Source of the DNA: Brachyhypopomus gauderio
Taxonomy: Eukaryota > Chordata > Actinopteri > Gymnotiformes > Hypopomidae
DNA length: 64,000 nt
Assembly: GCF_052324685.1 (NCBI RefSeq)
Contig: NC_135222.1
Span: 2,433,173 to 2,497,172, forward strand
Direction of reading: 5' to 3'
In this document: positions 40,720 through 52,921 of the stretch, piece after piece
How the letters are laid out: the number at the start of each line of letters is the position of its first letter
How positions within the stretch are numbered: position 1 is the stretch's first letter
Notes under the pieces: model-generated
Told to the model about the DNA's origin: nothing
The model's input: the letters and a program-made list of their open reading frames with translations, nothing else
Databases searched by the model: none
Made by a program: the position numbers and the translations under genes

Positions 40720-40965
40720 TGATCAATTATAGACGCGCCCACGTCAGGGTTGTACATTATGCATGACGGCCCCAGCGGCATGAACGTGTTCTGAATATTT
40801 TACGTCATTGCCCCGATTGGTTCTTTGATGCATCATTAGCGTCTCTCGTTGATTCTAACTCCGCCCACTCGGCGCGTCATATGCCCGTCAAGTGACGTCA
40901 CCGTTTCTGCAGGTGCTAGAAGAGGTGCAGCATTGGCGTAATTGACGCTTAAAACATCTCTCGCG
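40720..40965 (+). promoter_or_regulatory. rab3a: Probable rab3a promoter and noncoding first exon
   Basis: The segment has a perfect cAMP response element TGACGTCA (40893-40900), a second half-site TACGTCA near 40801, an inverted CCAAT (ATTGG) and a GC-type CCGCCC. A donor TCGCG|GTAAGG ends a possible noncoding exon at 40965. This fits the need for an upstream 5' UTR exon, since the first coding exon begins at an acceptor at 44297. Elements are seen directly; assignment to rab3a is by position and orientation. Confidence 0.55.
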
Positions 40966-43900
40966 GTAAGGCAAATGGAAATTAGCTATTTAAATGTTTT
41001 TGCTTCTGTGATTATAATACATCTGAATGTTTAGTGTATAGTTCACAATAATAGCTACGTAAATTCATCCTTAAAACGAAAGAATAACCTTCATTTGACA
41101 TGAACCTCACACAAACGATAGACATCCTATCTACATCTACCAGTGAAACACATCTGCCCTGTGGCGTTGATATTTCTAACACTGTATCGCAGCATGTTGT
41201 GTTAAAGTTCGTATAAATCTTGATATTTTGCCTGTAGTTCATGTCCGTGCTTTGCAGTCCGTCACTGATTATTTCGAGGGGGCTTAGGAGCGTATTATTC
41301 TGCGATCTAAATTACGAAAAATATGGATTAGGCATACGTTATATTACTTGTTATAAACGATTCTCAGATCATCTATGGACTAATATATGTTATTTTGCTG
41401 AATAAAGCGGAGTACAGAGCTGCGTTTTGTAACACAGGAGGCACGAATGCGGCCACATTTGGAGATGAGGCGCGTCTCCCTGCCGCCATCATCCGCACTA
41501 ACAGCTCCGTGTCCAAACGCACAGAAGATGTGGCCTGCACTACAACACCAAACATGACGTGTCCGAATAATTCACTTTACCTACCAGCTGCTGTTCGCTC
41601 TCTCCCTTAGTCGACCTCGATGATCATAAAGAACCGGCACAACGTTTCATTTGACTGTCAGCCAGCATTTAGTTACTGCTGGTAAATTAGTTATTGCTGG
41701 TACATGTATCTTTGCTGTCAGCTCAATGGACTGTTTTGCCAGCGTTTGGATGTTACACATCTATATGTATGAAACAATCCATATGCAAAAGTGCAGTATT
41801 ACATTACAATGAGTTTGTGCTATTTTTATGTGGACGAGTATTTCTAGTCCTACATCTTTCTAATAGCTCGATATTTATTGCTATGACGATCTTAACTAGT
41901 ATTCTTAAAAAGTCAGCGTCTGAGTGTTCCTGACCTTAGAAAATAGTTAATATACTGAAGTTTTAATGTTTGAGTACGTGGCCCTCACGAAGTGTCACTG
42001 GTCTCAGTTGAGCAGTGCCGCTGTCCCTGCATGTCCAAAAAATTGTTTTCCTTTGCACATAATGGAAAATAATCAAAGCATTTAAGACGTGCACAACAGT
42101 TCTACGGAGCTATGGCTTGCTTCTTGTTCGTTAACGACACTGAAGAACTTCACTCCTGATGAAATAGTGTAGGTCCGCAGAAGTATTTTGGCTTACTGAT
42201 AAAGCTATTGGCTCCATTCTGCATATACACAAAAGTGAGTCTATTTTTAGAGCCTCAAACCCTGTTATCTGGAGAAATGTTGACATCTTAAGCACTCCAG
42301 GATGCATTTGTGCAGTGCTAAATTATCTGACATACCAGCTGATGGTGTAGTGGCTATTTAGTCATCTTTGTTTAATGAAAATAATGTATTTAAGGCAGTT
42401 GTATGAGATGATCCTTTTCAGGATCAATCAATTGATTTTGAGATTTTCATTTGGTTGTGACCAATATCTAGAAATGTGCTGTCGGAGTAAATTAAAACTT
42501 TATGAACACTGGTATGCATTGCCACCTTCATTGTATTACATGGATTCAAGTGCGTCCTACTTAACCTGCAGGCACCCGATCCGATTCTGAATAAGCACAC
42601 CTTTCTTCTCACACCTTTCTGGTCTCCCTCAGCTTTCCTGTTTCTGGGGGACCAATAGCTTGCTGACCCACAACATCTCGAGTAAATACCAAAGGTAGAT
42701 GAAATGTCTGAAATGTCTATATATGGCTAGTTTGATTGGATGCACCCACTTATCAGCTCAAGGACTGTGTGATTATAAGATTACAACATCATGTGGTGAT
42801 ATAAGCTTCTGTGAGACTGCAAAACTGACTTGCAGTAAAAATCTGGCAATACTCCTTAAACCTCCTGTTTGAAGTATTTAATGTATAAGGTTAAAGGCCT
42901 TGATGAAGCCAGCATCTGTGTAATGTTACATTTTTCCTACAGTATCAAGTCTAAAGGTTGTTCTTCTGTTTATTTTATCAAGGCTATGGTAGTTGAGCCT
43001 GAGTCAATGGCAGGAAGCTTTACTATAGTCTGAATCATCCCGATTAAGATCAGACATTCACTCCCTCACTATGCAGCGTCTCACTGAGGCAAGAGACTCT
43101 TCCCCTCACAGTTGTGACCCATGATTTGCAAATGTGTGAAATCCTGTTTTTTAGCCATGCTGTTGTGGGCTTGACTCAGGTTTTTGACTCTAAGTAGCCA
43201 TGCAGTGGCGGGTCATTTTATGTCATGGATGCTTCTTACCATGTCATGCTGTGCATCCTGTTTTGAATCCTGTTGTGAAATGACTGGCCACCTTAAATGC
43301 GATAATATCATACGATAAGGCAGCAACCCCAAGAGATCTCGTTAAGACTTTCTACACAAGGGACACAAATTTTTTTGCCTCAGTCAAACGGAGGTCAAAG
43401 AAGCACCATCGGAGGATCTATTTTTAGATTCCAGTTGGTGATGCGGAAGGGCTCCATGCCAGTGGCACTGTATCAAATATTGATGGATCATGGCAGTGCG
43501 ACGTCCATGCCAAGCCCAGGCTCCTGGGAGAACATCTTCCTAACTCGGGTCCTGAAAAGTAATGATTCATTCTTGCTTGGCTAGTTTTTGACAGTCCATG
43601 ACCCAGCGGTATGTTGTCATCACCCAACATGCACCCTGTTAGCTAGTGATTAGCGCTTGGGTGTGCTAGCGTGGGGCTTTAGGGATTTGTTCGATCCCAT
43701 ACGCTGGCATTCATTCATGCTATAGACTTGTGATCCTGTGAGTGAGCTGTTGTTTTATTCTTTGTTTTATTCTGGTTTTTGTTTATTAAAACGGACTCGT
43801 CACATCACTTTGTGGTGATATTCTTTGTGCCATTAACGTATTCACTGCTCACAGCAGCAATAACGCTCAGTGAATAGCCCTTTAAGATTGATTAAGAGGC

Positions 43901-44296
43901 GGTTCTTATTTGATTAGTTTTCCTTAACCAGCGTCTGCGCTCTCAAACCATGGCCTACACCATAGTAAAGCACAGCAGTGTACCCACTAGATCTAATCAG
44001 ATAAATCAGACCAAATCATTAATGTGATCAGACTTCATGTGAGGAGATTTAATTCCATTCATATAGAAGATACCCATAATGGACCTCTTCTAGAATACTT
44101 ACAATGTGTACAATCGAATAAATTTGGGATGATGAATCCAATAAGAGTTATATGAAACGTTGCAGGGACTCATCTGGAAACCTTTCTTTAGAATGCATAT
44201 TAGAGTCATGGTTAAAGCAGAGTCCTCTCCTAACCTGTCAAACTCCTCCCAAAACAGTTTCAGTGGATTTTTCCCTCATGTTTCTTCTCCTCTCAG
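40966..44296 (+). other. rab3a: Probable rab3a intron 1
   Basis: Between the presumed noncoding exon and the first coding exon. Apart from a SINE head at 43634 no feature is recognised. Open frames at 41395-41610, 42375-42590 and 43375-43584 look random. Confidence 0.45.
43634..43716 (+). mobile_element. tRNA-derived SINE head fragment
   Basis: GTTAGCTAGTGATTAGCGC resembles a pol III A box (TAGCxxAGTGG-like), and TTGTTCGATCCCA is a B box, with tRNA-like spacing. The sequence is not a functional tRNA: no complete cloverleaf is evident. The position is rab3a intron 1. Family unknown. Confidence 0.55.
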
Positions 44297-46529
44297 ATGG
44301 CTTCAGCTACAGATAACCGTTATGGCCAAAAGGAGTCTTCTGACCAGAACTTTGACTACATGTTCAAGATCCTCATTATCGGAAACAGCAGCGTGGGAAA
44401 GACCAGTTTCCTGTTCCGCTACGCTGACGACTCCTTCACGCCAGCTTTCGTTAGTACGGTGGGCATCGACTTCAAGGTGAAGACCATCTACAGAAATGAC
44501 AAGAGGATCAAGCTGCAGATCTGGGTGAGATCCGGTGTCCTCATTGGAGGAATGAGGATGGAATTTGATCTTGTGGAAGGAAATACACAATGTTCAGCCA
44601 CTGTGTAGATGTGCCGGTGGTCAAAATGGAGCACAAGCACTCATGTCCTTTCTGTTAATAGTATGAGCATTATTGTTTTAAGAAGTGTATATATACATTT
44701 GCTGTCACACACAATGGAAATAAGCTATGCCAGTTCATAAGATTGCTGTGTAGACATGTAGCGCTAGCATCACAGGAGCAGATGATGGTCTGTGTGAGGT
44801 GTGACTGTGGGAAGGCTGGCAAAGTGTTGATGGGGTGTATGGTTGGGTGGAAGCTGATACAACGGACCCACAGCCAATCAGAAATGTACACAAGGTTGCA
44901 GGCCCCTCCCCCTGTGCCTCAGGTTTCTCATTGCTGCTAACAACTTGTTTTTTTTTTTTGGATTAGGTCCCCTCCCCCAACTCGTCAGCACCGTGTAGGA
45001 ACAGCTTAGCAAAGACCAACAAAAGGATTCAGTACGCCACAGGCTGTGTGCTGTATTGCATGTGTTTGGTTTTACATGATATGAAACAAATGTAGGGGGT
45101 AGCATAGTAACTTGGTGTGCCATGCATGGCATTTCTTGCTATTGAAGCATGTTTTCAAAACAGATGTGAAATTGGTGGTCCTTTACCACTCTGTTTGCAG
45201 AATGAGCCTCATGAAGACAAGTTCATTACTCCTGTTCACTGGCCATGTGGAAACCTAAAACTAATCATTAGTTACCAACATGGGAATTGTAATCCTGCAT
45301 GGCTTTGTTGACTAAATGTGTTCTGTAGGGTCACTGACCATCCCATTGATTGATTAAGTCCAGACTTGAAGGTTATATAATTTTTCCAGCATTGTTTTTC
45401 TAATTAAATAGAAGTAATTAAATGATCTTAAGTTAAGCTAGTGTGAGGTCTCAGCTAAATAAACTCGGCATTGTGGGATTGAATGTGCACCCCAGAGTAA
45501 TGCTGCCATTGCAGCTCTGGTCTATCGGTTATAGCCGGCGGGTCACTGCGTGAGAGGAGAGCGCGTTGTTAATAACGTGGCCAGGGATGTACGACATTCT
45601 TGTGTTGAAGTGGGATGTTTCAACCCAGTGCCCGTCTGCTGCTTCTGTGATCAGGACACGGCGGGGCAGGAACGGTACAGGACCATCACCACGGCCTACT
45701 ACAGAGGAGCCATGGGCTTCATCCTCATGTACGACATCACCAATGAGGAGTCTTTTGCTGCAGTACAGGACTGGTGAGTAAACCTTGCTCTTCAGTCTTA
45801 TGAAACCTGGAACTCCCGTTTAAAATAAATTAATAAATGAACGTAGCAGAGCTTGAGCCTTCTTTCTTTTGAGGACATTAAACTTTTTCCACCCTTGCCA
45901 CTTTATCACATGCTTTTAAGGGCCAAGTGCATAGTTGCTGCCTTTAACAAGCCTGGCCTTCTTACCACAGGTCTACACAGATAAAGACGTACTCGTGGGA
46001 TAATGCCCAGGTTCTTCTGGTGGGTAACAAGTGTGACATGGAGGATGAAAGGGTGGTGGGTTCTGAGAGAGGCCGCCAACTCTCTGAACACCTCGGTGAG
46101 TTTGACCTTTCTCAATCACACCTTTTTTTCTAAGCTCACTTCAGCTAAATCCCAAATGTACTTGGACATTTGAGCCAAGGAAGGATATTTGATTAAATTC
46201 CTTCACACAGTGAATCCTACTTGTTCTGTTTAATTGAGACCACTGTGTTATCTGGATCCAGCATTCGGTGCCTCTGTACTTCTATTTGGTCATGAGTGCG
46301 GGGGCTTTGTTTTAGTGTGTAACTCCTGTCTGCTCCAGGCTTCGAGTTTTTCGAGGCCAGTGCCAAGGACAACATCAACGTGAAGCAGACCTTTGAGCGC
46401 CTGGTGGACATCATCTGCGAGAAGATGTCCGAGAGCCTGGACGCTGGCGACCCCGCCATCACGGGGGCCAAACAGGGGCCGCAGCTCACCGAGCAGCCGT
46501 CTGCTCCACACCAGGACTGTTCATGCTAA
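44297..46529 (+). CDS. rab3a: Ras-related small GTPase Rab3A
   Basis: Coding exons 44297-44524, 45655-45773, 45971-46095 and 46339-46529 give 663 nt and 220 residues, the usual Rab3A length. RAB3A cycles between GTP- and GDP-bound forms on synaptic vesicles and regulates docking and release. Visible motifs are the P-loop GNSSVGKT (29-36), switch [10 protein letters not shown] (77-84), NKCD (135-138), SAKDN and a C-terminal CSC for double geranylgeranylation. The N-terminus [22 protein letters not shown] is close to the mammalian protein. The ATG directly follows an acceptor (TCTCAG), so at least one noncoding exon lies upstream. Rab3B, C and D are less likely given the N- and C-termini and the pde4c neighbour. 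Confidence 0.97.
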
Positions 46530-48690
46530 AAGAGCAGAGTCCCGCCCCCTGCCCCTAACCCCGCCTACTACACTGCCCTGCTCTACCATATATGGGGGGG
46601 GGAGGTAACAATGGCAAAAAGGATTCAAGAAAAAGATAATCAACACTTAGCTCCTCCTACAATTGTGCCCTCTCATTTTCTACCCTTGCTTTTTTTTCCT
46701 GATTATTATTTTTTTATGGTGTAGTTCTGTTATCCCCCTTCCAGTGTTTTCAGTCGATATGTCAGCTGTGGTAGACGTGGAAAGGGAAAGCCGTACTACA
46801 CATTAAACACTCACCATTAGTTCTGATTTGGCGAAGCACAGATCAATGTGCGTTTGCTCCCGTCTGTGTGGGGAAAGTGCTGCACGCGGCTAATTCACCC
46901 ACGTTTACTCTGGCCTGCGTGTGACATTGTTCCGCATCCTGTGTTTTTGGCTTTTCTGTCTTGTCTTCATATTTTGTACATATTTCTTCTCATTTCTTTG
47001 TTTTACATTGTCATGATGTCCTTTTGTTAAGTGAACAAAGAATAGAGGAGAAATTTCTTAATATTTATTCCAAATGTGTATATAGATAATGTGCAGTATT
47101 TAATTGATACAGGTATAGTAACATATTCAAACGTTTTTGAAAATACGTAAGAATTATATTATTCAGAGAATTATAAAGAAAATAAGAGAAGTCATGTAAT
47201 GTTTTTGTGGTAATCCTTTGAATTGCTTGTCACAAACCTCTCGGCTAATTGTAGTTCTTACAGTGTTCCTTCAGCTGAACAGCTACATTTTAACTTCATT
47301 AGAGTTGTGGAATTCAAATATTGTACACAGACATTCCTCGGTATAAAATGCATGGAAGGAAACAAAGCCATTCGGGCAAATTCTTCTATGATTCCAGTGT
47401 TGGTTGCTTTATATCCAGACACTTGGAAGCAATGTGTAATAGTTCAAATGTGTGTGCGTCCAGTCACTGTACTGTGGCTGCCAAACTTCACGTCTCACAG
47501 TTTTGGGAACTCCAAACCACCAGTTCAAATAGCTTGACTTTGACATCTTAAATCGAGGTACACCGTCCTCAGTTTGACCCTTTCAAATGTCGGGTTCCTC
47601 TGTTTTTCACTTTTTTGTAAATGTTTTAAATGGGTCTGACTTGTGTGGGACATTTATGCTTATGTGTTGTGGTACAAGAGATGAGGAAGATGAGTCTCGT
47701 GTAAATCGTGTAAACATCGTCAGGACTGTTACTAGACAAACCTAATATAGGTATTATTGAAAATATAAGGCGATGATGACCAAGACCTGAGCCCCCTACT
47801 AACATTTTTGCGAGTTCTCTCTTCACTCCCAAAAAACAATATGGTCTGCTTGTTTCTATTTGCTATGCTGTCTTCCTGAAAACCACTGTAAATATATTTG
47901 AGTCTTCAGTTTTTGTGTGGATTGTGCTGTATTGGCTCTGGGCTCAAAACAAGAAGAGATAAGAAAATCCTAAATTATTCAAAGGATGTGTTTTACCTGC
48001 TTTAGTGTATGCCTGCTTGTGTGAATGTGTCACTTACAAAGCAATATTGAGGACAATATATTTGGAAGTATTATTCATTATTTCATTGTACCCTTGTAGG
48101 AATATGGGGAATGTTAAGGATTTGAGGAAAAAAAATCTTTTTGGTAAGAGCTTCAAACTGAATGCATTCTAAATGTGTATGCTATGGTACTTAATACAGC
48201 ATGCCTGGTTTTACTTCTGAACAACCGTATGGAGTCGATCAAAAGCCCAGGAACTACCAGTATAATGCCAAATGGCAAACAAGATAGAAGACACTTTGCA
48301 CTCATGGCCTATTTGCAATGTTTTACTTGTTAAGATCATGAAGATGTGATTGGATAATATGAAACTGGTGTAAAACATAGAAACGTGTCGTTTCAGTTTT
48401 ATCCCACAATGAAACTGCTTGGTTGGTTTCAGTAGCAAAAAAACATTCACTGTATTTTCATTGTTTTACTGCCCCCTTCTATTATTGCAGCATCTGATCT
48501 GAACATTTTATCACTTTTTTCTTTGATAGGAATTTAGTGTATGTTTAAGAAAATCAACTATTATGCAGTAGTAAATTTACTCTAGATACAATAAGGGATA
48601 CAGTGTCATGTTCAATGGTGAAATTTACCAAACCGACTGTCTATGTTGTGGAAATTAATTAATGAAAAAATAAAGGTTTGTGCTGTTAAA
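46530..48690 (+). other. rab3a: rab3a 3' UTR
   Basis: Long AT-rich region after the stop with no coding features. It includes AT-rich elements and ends at the probable poly(A) signal at 48669. Confidence 0.5.
48669..48674 (+). terminator. rab3a: Probable rab3a polyadenylation signal
   Basis: AATAAA about 2.14 kb after the rab3a stop, followed by a T/G-rich stretch (GGTTTGTGCTGTT). It implies a long AT-rich 3' UTR, usual for neuronal genes. Other weaker signals cannot be excluded. Confidence 0.5.
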
Positions 48691-49235
48691 TTAATCTTGG
48701 TCGTAAAGTTTCACTGCTGCCAATTGGAAAGTGTTTATTTCAGTAATAAAAATGTACTAACAGTTTCACTAGAGGGCACCAGACTACAGTAATTTCTTGC
48801 CAACTATTTAAAAATAACTTCCCTTTGAACAAATATGACGTCAAACGCTGGCTGCAGCAGCTGTTACCTTGGTAACAGATATAGAGGGTGATCAGGTGAC
48901 TTTAAAAAGTAGGAAGGTAGGTCTGGGCTGGAAGGGTATGAAAGAATAACCGTGACTAATGGACCAAATAAAAAAGTTGTTTATAGTAGGCCTAATCTAG
49001 ATTTTAGCCTTCCAGTGCACAAGTATTTTCCTTGAGACACTAATAATGATTGACCAAACTGGCATGCAGCCCGATTTAATTTTAACCTCTGGTAAAATCA
49101 GAAAATACATTAATCATTATTAAAATGCACATGAGGAAAAGCAATGACATGTTTTCCTATATTGCTACACAATGCCTAAAGGTCACACTGCCTTCAGCAG
49201 AGGGTCATGTAATAGCATGCATTGCCCTACATATT

Positions 49236-49975
49236 TTAGGACAGTGATGTAAAAGTTATTTTTGGCTCAACTGGTTGCATGACAAAAGACACACTGTAAA
49301 CTCCCTGACTTCCCCTTGCAGTGGTTTGATAGAGGTCAGCGGTGTATCCCACTTTGACCTTGGGACAGATGTTTCTGTATACTGTACCAGCCATTTGGTT
49401 ATTGAATTCTATGTACACTCTGCCTGATAGCGTCTTCAATCCTTCTGTGCTCTCACTATTTGCCAGTCATACATATCGTGTAGAGGTTTAAGAGTATAAT
49501 CACCTCCGTTCTAGCAACCTCCCCTCCTTGTAACCATTCAGCCACACGTATCCAGTCCGAATGACATTCTGATGTCACTGCTGTATCCTACTGACATGGA
49601 TAAGTGAATTGATCCCTCATTCATTTCTGACATATAACTAATCCATTTAGAGGCGGTAGCTGATGGTTGCTGCATTCCATTTGTTTCAGGCCTGTGCTGA
49701 ACAGCAAGAACAGCTTCTCTTTGGTTAATCCCGCACTTGACTGTGGCCCATGATATCGGCCTCTAGAATTGTCTTCCACAGCTCCACTGATTTCTTGATT
49801 AAGACTCTTACTGAGTCGTGTTTATGTTCTATGGCGATAACCATTCCAGGATGTGTGTGGATAATGGGATTAGGGGCAGGACCGGTGTGGCAACCAGTGG
49901 GGGCCCCGAGCCACCCACTGAATCTGATTGGACACCCCATGTGCCCCCCTAAAGGGGTACTGTACTACTCCTAAA
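49236..49975 (-). pseudogene. Unassigned coding-like remnant between rab3a and lsm4
   Basis: On the minus strand there are consecutive open segments in different frames. Segment 49975-49742 contains HPGMVIAIEHKHDSVRVLIK. A segment within about 49743-49560 contains SKWISYMSEMNEGSIHL. Segment 49465-49236 contains SGRVYIEFNNQMAGTVYRN. Amino-acid composition looks protein-like, but frameshifts and stops separate them and no convincing splice sites link them. I do not recognise the family. It could be a decayed host gene, a transposon or an old viral fragment. Only the open segments are reported. Confidence 0.3.
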
Positions 49976-50142
49976 TCATAAAGGTAAACAGGTATTATCA
50001 AATTATACTTAATAAAAGCTCGTTTTACTCCAGCTGCAACAGCATTAGAACATACAACAAATTTGAAATCTGTGCTATTACACTTCCAGTGTAGAGCATG
50101 TGTCCAGACCCAAGAATATTTAGCAATAATTAACAAAAATGT

Positions 50143-50148
50143 GTTTAT
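50143..50148 (-). terminator. lsm4: Candidate lsm4 polyadenylation signal
   Basis: The plus strand TTTATT gives AATAAA on the minus strand about 510 bp past the lsm4 stop. It is the first good match downstream; no transcript support. Confidence 0.3.
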
Positions 50149-50658
50149 TGACCACTGCACATAATTTACAGCATATTTACTGCAAAATGAAAACAGAAAA
50201 ATAAGGAAGTAAAAACAGAAACCAAACCCAGAAACAAAAATATGGAAATAAAATACTTTATATTTTTTGGACAAACATGGATGCCATATTGAATATGAAG
50301 TATTTAACTTAAAAATGCAAATATCTAGAGCATCCAAACATTCAAAAAAAATTTCTGGTGAATGTATATGAAACAAAGTAATCAAACATTCCCTTGTTTA
50401 CAAATCACATGTACTACACAAAAAACATGCAGTCTTTTTACAAAACCCCCCTCTACTACAGGTGATGCATTTTTAAATCAATCTGCACTTTTCTGCATTT
50501 TTAAACCAATTAATTAAACTGATGCATTAAAATTAGATTCTGGGGAGGAAAAAGTTTCATAAACCAATGACAAGTTAGCTGCTAACGGTCTACATCCAAA
50601 GAACACACCAGAAGACAGTGAAAGACCTTTGGAGATGCCTGAGGTGCTGTGTGCGTAT

Positions 50659-52532
50659 TTAATGCTGGTTCTTGACACCCTGCTGTTTCCCAGGCTTTTT
50701 GTCTTGTTGTTGTCCACGGCCTGCACCTGGCATGCCCCGTCCACGACCACCAAACACCCCTGAGGAGACACAGAGTGCACCACTTTGTCCTCCAGCCATT
50801 TTTGTGTTAACAGCATATGCATCATCTCACTCACACTGCGGAGGTCTGTAGGTCTCAGAGAAAGTCTTGCTAACTGATCACCTCTAGTATGCACACAGAT
50901 GCAGCACAGGCAAAGTTGAAGTTGAAGCGCAGGTGTGTGGTGCACGCCCGGGTCTCACCTCGGCCCACACCGCCTCCTCCTCTCCCCTTCCCCTGCTGCT
51001 TGTTCTGCTGCGTGCCCCCCCTGCCACGACCCTTCGACACCACCTCCTCCTTCACCATATCGATGATTTCATCCGGGATGCGCAAATATTTGATGGTACT
51101 TCCTCGGATGTAGCATTCAGGCATCCTCCAGAACTTATCTCCATCCTGTGCAAAAAGGTCCGTATGAGAGTTCTTAAATCCAGCTATTGCTGCTCCCCCC
51201 CGGGGTAGATCAGAGCATTTTCAAACTTAAGTATTCTATACATCTGGTGGTACTGGGCTGGTGTTTACCCGAGAGGTGCAGATAACTTCTCTCAAATTGA
51301 TGTTCATCCAGTTGTCACAGCTGACCAGATGGCCGTTGTAGGTTTCCCCATTCTTCAGCTCCACCAACTGGAAATCAGAAGTCAGTTAGCTGCACACTGT
51401 CCCAACATGAACAGCAGAAAAGCTTCTGCTCTCTCACTATTTCTCCTCTTCAAACAATACCCGTTTTACAGAGATAGTGATACGCAACACACTTCAATAA
51501 TGCTCTAACTTCATGGTGCGTTACTTTTTAAACCGAGCATTAAACTCAGTTATTGAACCCTTTATTAAAGAGAACAGCCCAGAAGTAAGTTGAATGATGC
51601 CTCTGCTTAATGGGCCTCAGTATCCTAATCTACAAAACACTTTCAACAATAAACTCTGTGTGACAACTCCTCAAGTTAGACATTGCATAATATAAATCTT
51701 CTGGAAGTAGCTACTGGATTATTTACGTATGCATTTTGATACACCGAGACATAACAGACGAACTGTAGGATCTCCGATGGGAAACGTGAGTGCAACTGTA
51801 TCCAACACTAAACAGACAAACCATGATGTACCCACATACACACACATACATACCATTGGGTGGTTCTGTGCCGTTTTCAGTAGTGATAACGGAAGCTGTA
51901 AGAAACAGAAATCACCAGATATTTAAGTGTAGTTCTCCTAATCCATCTATGAACCGCTTGTACTGATGTTCTGTTGTTTGACGACATGCAGCGTTTCTCT
52001 AGCCTCATAAACCTGGTCAGGATTTTATGAATAATACGGTGTAGTTACATGGCGAGGCATAACTGCTGCTAAAGCATGTTTGTCTTTACTGGGACACCCG
52101 CAGTGAGGACCTGCACCTCACACCACCACACACCCCCGCTCACACCACCACACACACGCTCACACCACCTCACACCACCACACACCACCTCACACACCCG
52201 CTCACACCACCACACACACACACCCGCTCACACCACCACACACACACACCCGCTCACACTACCACCACACACCCGCTCACACCACCACACACCCGCTCAC
52301 ACCACACACACACACACCCGCTCACACCACCACACACACACACCCGCTCACACTACCACACACACACACCACCTCACACCCGCTCCATCCGTGAGTCTCT
52401 CCGTGCTAATCGTAGCTAGCGCAAACATTCTATTCAGCTAGCTAGCATTAGCAAGCTAGATAATGCCGCTGCAGTGTCAGTGGCTATTTTACATTTTCCT
52501 ACACGTTGCAAATGATAATGTGGACTTACCAT
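50659..52532 (-). CDS. lsm4: U6 snRNA-associated Sm-like protein LSm4
   Basis: Minus-strand exons, 5' to 3': ATG alone at 52532-52530 (donor ATG|GTAAGT), 51895-51854, 51367-51269, 51145-50959, 50759-50659. These total 432 nt and 143 residues; human LSM4 has about 139. LSm4 is part of the LSm2-8 ring that binds the U6 snRNA 3' end and the cytoplasmic LSm1-7 ring in mRNA decapping. [14 protein letters not shown] is followed by the Sm1 region ([15 protein letters not shown]) and Sm2 ([15 protein letters not shown]). An RG-rich tail ([20 protein letters not shown]) is a typical arginine-methylation target. The isolated start-codon exon is inferred from the splice site and phase; the rest is certain. 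Confidence 0.93.
52113..52382 (+). repeat. CACACC-rich tandem repeat in lsm4 intron 1
   Basis: Irregular CTCACACCACCACACACAC and ACCCGCTCACAC units occupy most of the 634-bp first intron of lsm4. Confidence 0.93.
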
Positions 52533-52656
52533 ATCAACTAATTGAATGTACTAATATCCTCACGATTATTAATTATACGACTTTTAAGGTGCGCTCGCTT
52601 ATTGGGCAAACTTTCGATACTATAGCTCAAACAGCATACTTTTCCGTTACAGTTTT

Positions 52657-52664
52657 ACTTCCGG
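52657..52664 (-). promoter_or_regulatory. lsm4: ETS/GABP-type site upstream of lsm4
   Basis: The plus strand reads ACTTCCGG, so the minus strand reads CCGGAAGT, the core bound by ETS factors such as GABPA. It lies about 125 bp upstream of the proposed lsm4 start codon in a short stretch containing CpGs. Such sites are common in housekeeping promoters. Function is inferred. Confidence 0.45.
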
Positions 52665-52804
52665 GCTTTTACTCCGCGCCCCGGAAAAATATAATAAGAG
52701 TTCAAACAATTGTAACAGTGTTTTTATTTATTTATTTTTATTTAATTTTATTTTTTTCCTATGGCTATACAGTAAATAAAATGAAACAAATGTTTACCGT
52801 ATAG

Positions 52805-52810
52805 TTTATT
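52805..52810 (-). terminator. ddx49: Candidate ddx49 polyadenylation signal
   Basis: The plus strand TTTATT gives AATAAA on the minus strand, 112 bp after the ddx49 stop. Further copies at about 52720-52740 are possible. It lies just upstream of the lsm4 promoter. Confidence 0.45.
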
Positions 52811-52921
52811 TTACATTAATCAAATTAGGTTATACATAAAATAAATCATTGTACAATAGTTACAACAGTCAATGGAGTATGACAAAAAATTTAAAGCATT
52901 CTTGAACTCTCTCCCATGTTC

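Noticed and set aside
43634-43716. Functional tRNA gene
   Set aside because: The A and B boxes are present but no proper cloverleaf or acceptor stem can be drawn; it fits a SINE head.
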